Source of the DNA: Nitrospira sp.
Lineage (GTDB): Bacteria > Nitrospirota > Nitrospiria > Nitrospirales > Nitrospiraceae
DNA length: 64,000 nt
Direction of reading: 5' to 3'
Assembly: GCA_024998595.1 (NCBI GenBank)
Contig: JACOEK010000002.1
Location: 434,001-498,000 of the forward strand
Shown: one piece after another, positions 1 through 8,600 of the stretch
Numbering within the stretch: the first letter of the stretch is position 1
Layout: each line of letters begins with the position of its first letter
Position numbers and translations under genes: made by a program
Notes under the pieces: model-generated
The model's input: only the letters and a program-made list of their open reading frames with translations
Database searches by the model: none
Told to the model about the DNA's origin: nothing

Positions 1-979
1 GGTTGAACACGCCGTTTCCGATCCATGAGTGCACGATCTCATGCCCCAGCGCATAGGGCTGCGTATAGTGCCGCTTGATGACTCCACTCCCGAGCAGGGT
101 AAAAGAAGGCATGCCCAATCCGCTTGAAAAGAAATTTTCGACCACGGCAAATTGAGCAAACGGATAGGGGCCAAGCAGAGGGATGTACGCGTCAAGGTAT
201 CGCGCCGAGGCGTCCAGATACTCATCTGCCAATGAGGCTTCGTCTGGAAAAAGGTAGGTAGCCAGCCGGATTGCCTGCCCCGACTGCGCCGTCCAAGTAC
301 GGGACTTCACCAGGAAACGGTTCGCGACGACTGTCAAAGCTTCGCTTTTCGTGGAAACCAGCCAGCGCGCCGGGTCGGGCTGAGGGGTTCCCTGGGTCAC
401 CGCAGTCCACCCTTCAGGCAGGGCCACGGTCACGTCATAGGTGGCGAGCGAACCATCAAGGTCGGGATACCATTGGCTTTCACTGCTGAGATATACCCCC
501 TCGGGGCCGATGTGGCCGGAGGTCTCGCTCGGCGTGACAAAACGAAGGTGCCGCGGGTCCCGTGGCGGATCGTCGATTGCCCCGCGATAGGAAAACTTCA
601 GCTCTATCGCGCCATCTCGCCGATCAGTGGCAGGTTGCTTCAGGATCACGCGCTGCGGCTCCAACCGGCCTGAGGCCTCGTCCCTTTCAAAGGCCACCTC
701 CGGAGCAGCTTCGCAGGGGGCCTGACAATGTGTCACATCCTGAATGTGCTCGACTTGCAGGGCGGGGGCGAGGGAAAAGGCAAGCGCCTGACCTGAAGAG
801 CCTCCCGAGAGGATGAGGCGATCGGTCGCGATGAGCTGATGGGAATCCGGCAGCAGTTCCACCGTCAGCTGATGATGTTCGATGGTCGGTGGAGAAGAAA
901 CGGTCTCAGCGACTGCAAGCGCAGGAAAGAGACAACCAGCAAGCAGACTGAAACGGATGAGGCGATGCAAACAATTCAC
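1..979 (-). CDS. M1-family metallopeptidase, N-terminal part (cut by window edge)
   Basis: The reading frame is open to the left edge, so about 325 N-terminal residues are visible. It begins at a GTG giving MNCLHRLIRFSLLAGC, followed by a hydrophobic stretch ending ALA: a Sec signal peptide, so the protein is probably periplasmic. The body has the beta-rich N-domain of M1 aminopeptidases. The last visible residues contain HEIVHSWIGN, the zinc motif HExxH plus the WxGN that follows it in this family; the distal glutamate ligand lies outside the window. The exopeptidase motif GAMEN is replaced by GMPSF, so aminopeptidase specificity is uncertain. No strong ribosome binding site is seen. It lies 34 bases downstream of the response regulator gene. 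Confidence 0.85.
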   Translation of the reverse strand, partial: MNCLHRLIRFSLLAGCLFPALAVAETVSSPPTIEHHQLTVELLPDSHQLIATDRLILSGGSSGQALAFSLAPALQVEHIQDVTHCQAPCEAAPEVAFERDEASGRLEPQRVILKQPATDRRDGAIELKFSYRGAIDDPPRDPRHLRFVTPSETSGHIGPEGVYLSSESQWYPDLDGSLATYDVTVALPEGWTAVTQGTPQPDPARWLVSTKSEALTVVANRFLVKSRTWTAQSGQAIRLATYLFPDEASLADEYLDASARYLDAYIPLLGPYPFAQFAVVENFFSSGLGMPSFTLLGSGVIKRHYTQPYALGHEIVHSWIGNGVFN

Positions 980-980
980 C

Positions 981-1011
981 CTTCACCGGCACCCCAAAGT
1001 GGACGGTGAAG
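981..1011. repeat. 8-bp inverted repeat between response regulator and M1 peptidase genes
   Basis: CTTCACCG at 981-988 pairs with CGGTGAAG at 1004-1011, just after the stop codon of the response regulator and directly before the GTG start of the peptidase at 979. There is no U-tract, so it is a weak terminator candidate; it could instead affect initiation of the peptidase gene, whose upstream AAGG lies in the stem. Confidence 0.4.
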
Positions 1012-1012
1012 A

Positions 1013-1798
1013 TTAACACTCCCGGCAGACCATCACAAGCTGGATAGCCATCAACGCCCGCTCCAAATCCAGCGGTTTATCCAATACTTCTTGCGGGCCC
1101 AATGCCCAGGCGTCCGCCAGCAAGGGGTCGTTTTGATGTCCGCTCAAAATGATCGTCCGTCCTGCATAGTCGCGCTCGGCCAGTACCTTCAATAATTCCA
1201 CGCCGTTCATCTCGGGCATGACGAGATCGAGGATCAACAAATCTGGCGCTGACTCCTCGATCATTCGCAGGGCTTCACGGCCATCCTTGGCACCGCGAAC
1301 ACGGTATCCGCGCAGGCTGAGAAAGCGCATCAAGAGATCGCGCGCCATCACATCGTCATCGACCACGAGGATCTGTTCCTCGGAAGGCTGATCGGGCTCA
1401 TTGCCCCCCAGAGACTGCCGGTTTGACGCCTCACGCCTGGCCTGTTGGGCGATTCGATGCACCGCGCCAACAAGCACATCCAGCGACAATCCCTTCCGGA
1501 AAAAATCCGTGACCTGTAATTTTCTGGCGAGATTTTCCAAGTCCTCGGTGGCGCCTCCCCCCAGAATGATCACGCCGGCGCGCGGGTCATACGTCCGAAT
1601 CTCCTTGAGCACCGCCAACCCATCCATTTCCGGCATGCGCAGATCCAGCAATGTCACAACGGGGCGAAGCTGTCGAAATAGGGACACTCCCTCACGCCCG
1701 CTTGTCGCCGTGCTGACTCGATATCCGTGGCGAGACAATGCCACCTGCAAAAGATCGCAGTGCAACCGGTCGTCGTCGATTACTAATAAGGTGGTCAT
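1013..1798 (-). CDS. Two-receiver response regulator without output domain
   Basis: A 261-residue protein starting MTTLLVIDDD, made of two CheY-like receiver domains (about 3-118 and 142-258) joined by a polar linker. Phosphoacceptors are D52 (LLDLRMPEMDG) and D191 (LILDLVMPEMNG). The second domain has the usual switch serine (S219) and the Lys-Pro pair (K241). The first lacks both: the beta4 residue is glycine in IILGGGA and the lysine is followed by Gly, so its phosphorylation switch may be altered. There is no DNA-binding or enzymatic output domain, so it probably acts as a phosphorelay or protein-interaction module. No histidine kinase is adjacent. The longer frame to 1843 is rejected because the clear start of the fold is at 1798. 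Confidence 0.85.
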   Translation of the reverse strand: MTTLLVIDDDRLHCDLLQVALSRHGYRVSTATSGREGVSLFRQLRPVVTLLDLRMPEMDGLAVLKEIRTYDPRAGVIILGGGATEDLENLARKLQVTDFFRKGLSLDVLVGAVHRIAQQARREASNRQSLGGNEPDQPSEEQILVVDDDVMARDLLMRFLSLRGYRVRGAKDGREALRMIEESAPDLLILDLVMPEMNGVELLKVLAERDYAGRTIILSGHQNDPLLADAWALGPQEVLDKPLDLERALMAIQLVMVCREC

Positions 1799-1951
1799 AG
1801 TCGTTTCTCGCTCATGTGCAATAGTCGCTCCTCCCAGGCCCATTCGCAGCCTGGGGATCTCAATAAACAGCCTAGCATGAGGTTCGCGGGATGAGAAGAA
1901 ATTGAGCGAAAGCGTAGGAAGACAGCAGAGGGTTCGGTCCGGCTGGACAGG

Positions 1952-2866
1952 TTAGAACAATGCGTCGACAAAGGCCTTGGCGTTGAAGTCCTGGAGGTCC
2001 TCGACGGATTCCCCGACTCCGATCAACCTGACCGGAATCTTGAGAGTATCGGCAATCGCCACCACGATACCCCCGCGTGCCGTTCCATCCAGCTTGGTCA
2101 ACGCGATGCCGGTCACCCCAACCGCCTCATGAAACTGCCTCGCTTGAGCGATCGCATTCTGACCCACCGTTGCATCCAGCACCAATAACACCTCATGGGG
2201 CGCGCCGGGGCACTCTTGCGCCACAATCCGTTTGATTTTCCGCAACTCGTCCATCAAGTTCGTTTTGGTGTGCAGACGCCCAGCGGTGTCGATCAGTACC
2301 ACATCAGACCCGCGCGCTTTGGCCGCCGTGATCCCGTCGTATGCGACGGCAGCGGGATCGGCGCCGGGTCGATGCCGGATGATGTCGACCTGAGTGCGGT
2401 CCGCCCACACTTGCAGTTGATCAATCGCCGCCGCTCGAAATGTATCGCCGGCGACGAGCAGGGCACTCTTGCCTTGTTGGCGAAACCGCTGAGTCAATTT
2501 TGCCACGGTAGTGGTCTTGCCGACTCCGTTCACTCCCACGGCGAGAATCACGAAGGGACGCGGCCCTTGCGCGATTAGTTGGTCGATCGACGCCGCCTGT
2601 GTGGGAAGCAGAATATCCAAGACGGATTGCCGCAGCAGCTCCCTCACCTTCTCGGCGGCCGAAAAATTTCCTCCGCGCATCTGAGCGCGCAGGGTCTCCA
2701 TGACGCGATCCACGACCGGCATGCCCAGATCCGCACTGATTAAGGCGATCTCCAACTCGTCCAGAAGAGCCGGGTCCGCCGCGCGTCCAAGCAGTCGATC
2801 CAGTTGTCCAGTCACTGCATCGCGCGTTTTCGAGAGCCCCTCGCTTAATTTCTGAAACCAACCCAC
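1952..2866 (-). CDS. ftsY: Signal recognition particle receptor FtsY
   Basis: A 304-residue SRP-type GTPase, the membrane-associated docking partner of the Ffh-4.5S RNA-ribosome complex in co-translational insertion of membrane proteins. Residues 1-90 form the helical N domain; the G domain follows with G1 GVNGVGKTTT at 111-120, DTAGR at 193-197 and TKLDGTARGG at 257-266. The acidic A domain of the E. coli protein is absent, giving the short form usual in many phyla. It is third in the run phoH-ybeY-ftsY, 69 bases after ybeY. The start, MGWFQKLSEGL, has the amphipathic membrane-contact helix expected at the N terminus. Confidence 0.97.
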   Translation of the reverse strand: MGWFQKLSEGLSKTRDAVTGQLDRLLGRAADPALLDELEIALISADLGMPVVDRVMETLRAQMRGGNFSAAEKVRELLRQSVLDILLPTQAASIDQLIAQGPRPFVILAVGVNGVGKTTTVAKLTQRFRQQGKSALLVAGDTFRAAAIDQLQVWADRTQVDIIRHRPGADPAAVAYDGITAAKARGSDVVLIDTAGRLHTKTNLMDELRKIKRIVAQECPGAPHEVLLVLDATVGQNAIAQARQFHEAVGVTGIALTKLDGTARGGIVVAIADTLKIPVRLIGVGESVEDLQDFNAKAFVDALF

Positions 2867-2935
2867 CGCTCACCTCAATCCCTTCTCTGCCTTCACCTGC
2901 CCGATCATGCGATCAAGCCCGCATCATACTGGATC

Positions 2936-3394
2936 TCAATCGCCGGACACCAACAACCTCGGAATCGGGCCGATGCCACGCAGAACGGCCCGCTCGCGTC
3001 GGGCCATTCGTCTGGCCTCGGTTTCGCTCCGCTCGTGATCATATCCGCACAAGTGCAGCATGCCGTGAATCAGGAGTACGACTATTTCATGATCAATACC
3101 CCGTTGATGGCGGCGCGCCTGACGAATGGCTTGCGGTAGGGAGATAACGACATCCCCAAGCAGGGAGGATGGCGGGCCTGGTCCTTCCCTGGTCGCAAAC
3201 GCGAGCACATCGGTGGTTTTATCACGATGACGAAAGGTTCGATTCAAGCGGCGCATGCGGACGTCGCCCACAATTTCAAGGCTCAGAAGCGCCTCGCGTT
3301 CACCGATGGACTGAAGAATACGACTGGCAAGTTTCCTGAGCGGCGCGAGGCGCAGCTTCCACTTGGTAAGCCGCATGCCGACCACGACCGACAT
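2936..3394 (-). CDS. ybeY: Endoribonuclease YbeY (rRNA maturation factor)
   Basis: A 152-residue protein of the UPF0054 family, a zinc-dependent single-strand endoribonuclease involved in 16S rRNA 3'-end maturation and ribosome quality control. The metal motif HGMLHLCGYDH is at 110-120, with ligands H110, H114 and H120. The start overlaps the stop of phoH by one base (TAATG), indicating translational coupling. Pairing of phoH and ybeY is widely conserved, which supports the call. Confidence 0.95.
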   Translation of the reverse strand: MSVVVGMRLTKWKLRLAPLRKLASRILQSIGEREALLSLEIVGDVRMRRLNRTFRHRDKTTDVLAFATREGPGPPSSLLGDVVISLPQAIRQARRHQRGIDHEIVVLLIHGMLHLCGYDHERSETEARRMARRERAVLRGIGPIPRLLVSGD

Positions 3395-4458
3395 TAATGC
3401 GATTGGCCCCAGGAACCTGGGGAGGATGATGATGAGGGACGGGCAGTCTTCGGATCAGAACGCTCACCCTTCACAAGACTCTCGCCTTTTCTAGGGGACC
3501 CGGGATTCGTCGGTGCAACCGAATGCCGATCATAGGCTTTGATAATTTCTTGGACGAGCCGATGCCGCACGACATCCCGTTCATCGAAATACACGAACTC
3601 AATACCGGCGATGTCCTGGAGGATGTCCCGCACTTCAATGAGGCCTGAGACGCGATCTGAGGGCAAATCAATCTGCGTGATATCTCCCGTCACGACGGCT
3701 TTGGAATGAAAGCCTAACCGGGTCAGGAACATTTTCATCTGCTCAGCGGTCGCATTCTGCGCTTCGTCCAGGATCACGAAGGAATCGTTGAGGGTACGGC
3801 CGCGCATAAACGCAAGAGGCGCGATTTCAATATCTCCCCGATCGATGAGACGATTGGCTCGTTCCATTTCCATCATGTCGAACAGCGCATCGTAGAGCGG
3901 GCGAAGATAGGGATTCACCTTGGCGTACATGTCGCCGGGAAGATAGCCGAGCTTTTCTCCAGCCTCGACCGCGGGACGGGCAAGGATGATGCGGCTGACA
4001 TCCTTTTTCATCAGCGCGCTTACCGCCATTGCCATGGCTAAATACGTTTTGCCAGTTCCGGCAGGACCGATTCCGATGACGATATCATGCTTTTCGATCG
4101 CGTCGAGGTAGTATTTCTGTGTCGGGGTCTTGGGAACAATGAAGCGCTTTCGAGTCACGATGGGGGAGGCGCTGAAGAGCAGTTCTTTCAGGGAGGCGTC
4201 TTGATTGTGGCGGAGAGCAGTCAGCGCGTGGGTAACGTCATCCGATCTGAGATCGTAGCCTTCGTTGGTGAGCGACGCGAGTTCGTTGAGTACTCGCTCC
4301 GCCTGCTTCACGGCTTCGGGCGTACCCTCTACCGTGACTTCTTCGCCCCGTGCGGAACACCGGACCCCGAACTCTTCCTCAATCAATTTGAGGTGACGAT
4401 CATGGTGCCCAAAGAGGACCGCAGTGTTCGTGCCTTCACGTAGTTTGATCTTGCGCAC
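3394..4458 (-). CDS. phoH: PhoH-like ATPase (YbeZ type)
   Basis: A 354-residue protein with an N-terminal KH-like segment (about 10-65) and a PhoH P-loop ATPase domain: Walker A GPAGTGKT at 131-138 and Walker B FVILDEAQN around 227-235. PhoH/YbeZ proteins are putative RNA helicases or ATPases that work with YbeY in RNA metabolism, and ybeY follows with a one-base overlap. The start is GTG (MRKIKLREG), with AAAGGAG about 14 bases upstream. The last 35 residues are a Ser/Pro/Lys-rich tail not needed for the fold. A promoter candidate lies just upstream. Confidence 0.95.
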   Translation of the reverse strand: MRKIKLREGTNTAVLFGHHDRHLKLIEEEFGVRCSARGEEVTVEGTPEAVKQAERVLNELASLTNEGYDLRSDDVTHALTALRHNQDASLKELLFSASPIVTRKRFIVPKTPTQKYYLDAIEKHDIVIGIGPAGTGKTYLAMAMAVSALMKKDVSRIILARPAVEAGEKLGYLPGDMYAKVNPYLRPLYDALFDMMEMERANRLIDRGDIEIAPLAFMRGRTLNDSFVILDEAQNATAEQMKMFLTRLGFHSKAVVTGDITQIDLPSDRVSGLIEVRDILQDIAGIEFVYFDERDVVRHRLVQEIIKAYDRHSVAPTNPGSPRKGESLVKGERSDPKTARPSSSSSPGSWGQSH

Positions 4459-4497
4459 GCGGGTGTCGAAAACTCCTTTCGCAAGGCCGATGGTTAG

Positions 4498-4527
4498 ATT
4501 CTAACAAACCGCGAAAGGGATGAACAA
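4498..4527 (-). promoter_or_regulatory. Candidate sigma-70-type promoter of phoH-ybeY-ftsY
   Basis: On the minus strand TTGTTC (4527-4522) is followed after 18 bases by TAGAAT (4503-4498), a five-of-six match to the -10 consensus, about 40 bases upstream of the GTG of phoH. The -10 lies in a short palindrome, TTAGAATCTAA. The -35 match is poor, so the call is tentative. Confidence 0.45.
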
Positions 4528-4581
4528 GATCGGAACGGGGGTGGGAGAAAAATTAGAAGGGCTGAGGACTGAAGGACCAGG

Positions 4582-5568
4582 CTACCCTTGAGACGGCACA
4601 GACATCTGCGATTGGGCCGTGGAGGGGATCGAGAGTTCAAACTCCTGCCATGCGATCCCGCCCTGCCCGTCCTCCGCCATGATCTTTACTCGATGCGTCC
4701 CAGCCACACCAGGGATGACCTTCCAGATCACCTGTCCCGTGGACTTGTCGATGGTCATTCCCGGAGGTCCCGTTTCCAGGCCATAGGTGACCGTGTCTCC
4801 GTCGACGTCCTTGGCCTGGACGACGTATTCATACTGCTCTCGATTCGTCAACGCCGCCGGATTCGACACAATCAACGGCGGGGAATTACCCAGGGCGCTC
4901 GGGGCTGAGCGGACCGGCGCAGCGGCCGTATCTTGATCCCGCGCGGTCACTTCGACCACCACCACATCTTTTCGACCAAATCCGGTAGTATCAAGGACAC
5001 TCTCCTCGCCTTCCTTAACCTGCTTGTCGTTTCGCCACCACCGATAGTTGTAATGAATCTCGTCTCGATCAGGGTCGACTGCATCGACCTTGGCAAAAAC
5101 GCGACTCCCCTTTTCAGATGCATCTGTTTCGACCGTTACATGGGACACGAGGGGGGGCGTGTTCACCACAGGAACCGGATCCGTACGATAGGGAGCACTC
5201 TCCAACTCACCGTCCAATGCAACCACTTCGAGCGCAACCTGATCGCCCCGCTTTGCATGGACCGGGTCTAGTTCAGGACCGGTTGCACCCAGGACAGGAG
5301 TGCCGTTGATGATCCATTGAAATCGCTTCGTTGGTTCGGTTCCGTCAGGATCATCTGCCATCACATGTGCCGTGATAGGACCAGCCAGGATGAGAGGATT
5401 GGGCACAACTGTCACGAGCCGAACTGTGGGGGCATGGTTATTCTTTGTTACGCCACTAACAACAGATCCGTCTTGGGGCGAGGACGAACAACCCCAGCAC
5501 GTCGCAACGACAACAGCCATCGCGCCGAAGCGAGAGACTTGAAGGAGGGGAAGACGCAACCCGCTCAT
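4582..5568 (-). CDS. Secreted/lipoprotein with Ig-like (cadherin-type, He_PIG) repeats
   Basis: A 328-residue protein from the ATG at 5568 (MSGLRLPLLQ), chosen because a hydrophobic signal then ends in CWGC followed by SSSP, a possible but non-ideal lipobox with C27 as the lipidated residue. An upstream ATG at 5616 would overlap pilY1 by 16 bases. The rest is all-beta: about three Ig/PKD-like modules separated by Pro-rich turns, the last having the DVDGDTVTYGL and STGQVIWKV signatures of putative-Ig (He_PIG) domains. It is the last gene of the first minor-pilin operon, directly after pilY1, which suggests a surface or periplasmic adhesion or scaffold role. No enzymatic motif is seen. Confidence 0.75.
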   Translation of the reverse strand: MSGLRLPLLQVSRFGAMAVVVATCWGCSSSPQDGSVVSGVTKNNHAPTVRLVTVVPNPLILAGPITAHVMADDPDGTEPTKRFQWIINGTPVLGATGPELDPVHAKRGDQVALEVVALDGELESAPYRTDPVPVVNTPPLVSHVTVETDASEKGSRVFAKVDAVDPDRDEIHYNYRWWRNDKQVKEGEESVLDTTGFGRKDVVVVEVTARDQDTAAAPVRSAPSALGNSPPLIVSNPAALTNREQYEYVVQAKDVDGDTVTYGLETGPPGMTIDKSTGQVIWKVIPGVAGTHRVKIMAEDGQGGIAWQEFELSIPSTAQSQMSVPSQG

Positions 5569-5600
5569 CTTCCCCTCTATAACCCAGCCAGTTCTTCTTA

Positions 5601-8600
5601 TCACAGGTTTGTCCATGAGAAAAAATGACTTCGTGGATCAATGGCGACCGGAACATTGATGCCCGAACTCGGCGCACCTCCCGGTCCTCCGCATGTTGAA
5701 CAGTCACCGAAGTTCCCCTGACTCATGTTGATGAGGAGACCGAAGGGACTGCCTCCATCTCGGCCTGAACCCATATGGACCACGATACCGAACGCCAATC
5801 CCTCACCGAGGGAGCCAAATTTATTCACCGTCTGATTTGCACCCGATGCTGTGGTGCCGATAATCGGTTCTTGATAGGCACTTCCAGTCTTGTAAAAGAG
5901 CGCCCAGAGTCGGCTTGTTCCGGACGAAACGCAGATATCGTTGGTAGGAATAAAGGTGGGGAAAAACACCACTCCTCCGAAGACCGTCGGACTACTGACT
6001 GCCCGCTCTCCAATGCCATACGGAACCGGCTTTGTGGGGGGATTGGCCGGCTCGACGAGCTTGGTCACCCACCCATCCTTGCTCTGTACCAGACTGATCA
6101 GGCCGGTAAACGTCGACGCCCCGGTCACGCCTGAAACCTGATTTGTGCCGCTGGCCAGGCCACAGTCACCGACGCCTACCACACACACCGTTGCAGCCGT
6201 GACATCGACAAGGTCGTTGTCCATGCAGTTGGTCACACCGGAGGATTGATTACACCCGGCATTGAGCACCGAATCTTTCATCCCTACGAAATACTGAGTC
6301 GATATGTCCGTCTTATCCGACTTACTGTAATAGCGTCCGCTCCCCGCAAAGACCCAGACATTGGCTGCGTCATCCAGCGTCACCGATGGCGCAGTCGCGA
6401 CCGGTCCCATTTCTGCTCCGGACGTAAAGGTATCCAGCATCTCGGTCGGGACTCGATCGCTGCCGGATGCGATACCCCATTGCGTAGGGCTCGTCACCGT
6501 GCCGAACTTCGACGTCGCCCCGCCGGCGCCCATCGTCAGCCGATAAATCTTTCCTCTCCACGGGAGAGCCCCATCGTTAATTACTCGACCGAAATACACG
6601 ACGTCATGACGGTAATCGAGATCTCTGTCGAACGCCGTCATATCTCCGACATACGAGTCCCACGAACCTATAGGATACGAAGTCACCAGACTATTGCTGC
6701 TTCCGGGTCCGGTTGCCAGATCGATGACGAACACCTTTGCGCCTTGCGCCACGCTGGCGTCATACCCGGTAGGGCCTGATCCGACGACCATATTCCACTT
6801 CGCGTTCGTATTGCTGGCCTTGGCATCACCGCCTGGGTTCACCCGAACCACAGTCGGCACACTCGTCGTCAACCCCAAGTCTGAGCTGTTAAATGACCAG
6901 AGCAACTTCGGACTGTCGGGATTCGTCACGTCCATGACGAAATAGGAGCTATAAAAATTATAGTTTGTGCCGCTGATAGTGACGGTCATAGGTGGGGCCC
7001 CGGTCCCCGCCACACAGGCGCCGCAACTTCCTCCCATTCTGAATCCGCCGATCAAAATCGTGCCCCATCCATTGGGGTGATCAGTATCCGCAGTAAAGAT
7101 TCGCACATCCGCCACCTTAAGCGGTAAATCGACGTAGTAGGCATGCTGGTAATCCGCTCGACTCAAAAACTCCAGCTGCGGGAGGAGTTCATAGGGCACA
7201 AATCCCCACAATTCATCGCCCAACGGAGCTCCTGATGAATTGTCTGCCGGAGCCGTCGTAAACCAACCATGCTCGGTGGTATTTGCGGGAGCAGAGCCGC
7301 TCGTGTCATCGCCAGGGTGATAGTATCCGGCATTGAACGCGTGCAGCATACCGTCGTTGCCTCCGACATAGGCGACCTGACGGCGGTTGTACCACTTTTG
7401 CAAAAATGCCGAATAACTCTGGTCTCCATAGATCGCGTCATGCCGGTCCCGGGGTCCGGCCACCACAGTCGGTGTGGAGTGAATGACATCACCTAATTTC
7501 CACACCTTGAGCGTTCCGCTTCCGGCAGGTACCTGGAGACGGCGATCTCTGGTCGCCGCCTGTTCCGTACACGTCGTAGCGTCACATCCACGCACAAAGT
7601 TGATGATTTTTGTACCCTCCGCGCTCGATGCGGCGCGCAGATAGGGACGAAGCGTCGGCTCATTCGCCGTCGAAAACGCCATCTGCTCACCCGAATCAAC
7701 GATTCCGTCATGATCGGAGTCGACCCAGGTGAGGATGGTACGAGTCGATGAGTCTTTCAATGCCAGCTGTTTGCCGGCCTCCCAAATTGGAAGGATGTCG
7801 CTCAGCAATTTGCCGCAGGGGTTACAATCGGCCACTGTCACTTGACCGTCGCTATTCTGATCGTTCGGCAATCCGTCGCCGTCACTATCCACATATTTAT
7901 CGACCTTCACTGAATTCGATACCGAATCGAAGCGAGTCTTGATGATCTTGTCGACCTTATAGTCGAGACGGCCATCTTGGTTCGTATCTTCGCGGGTATT
8001 ACCAAATGTGTCGATAAAGAGCGCTTGGGTGTAACCCGTCCACTTGATGTCGCTCAGTGTCGAAGGCTCAATGGTGCTCGGATAGAAGTAGGATTGGTAC
8101 AAAGCACCTTCTCCGGTCGAGGCCGTGGCCAACACGGAAACGGACGAGCCGGAAGCACTGCGTCGAAGAATACTCGCGATCGTTGCCAGTAACTTATCCT
8201 GGAGATCGTCCACGTTGGAGGATTCGAAATAGGCGTCCGGAATGCCGTCAGGGGTTGAGGCGCCGGTCAAATTGTTTTCTTTGTCCCATTCGGATGTTTG
8301 CGGGATCCCGTCTCCGTTCGAATCCTCAAATCCACCCAGCCGCGCGGTTTGTGCGAGGATTCCTCGACCATTGATGTTGCCAAATGCAAAAAATGAATAC
8401 ACCGTTAGATTCTGAGTACCGGGGATGCAATGGCCGGTGACAGATAGACCTGCTATCGTGCCGTCACTCGTTCCACTGCAAGGACGTAGGTCACTGGTGT
8501 GCGCCCAATAAGCCACATCGTCCAAGTAGTGGGTCCCATTGTCTGCATAATCGGTCTTGTGCTCGGCCAACAAATCACTGAACGGTGTCGCCGCATTGGT

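Noticed and set aside
4500..4600. T-run after the Ig lipoprotein gene as terminator
   Set aside because: No stable stem precedes it.
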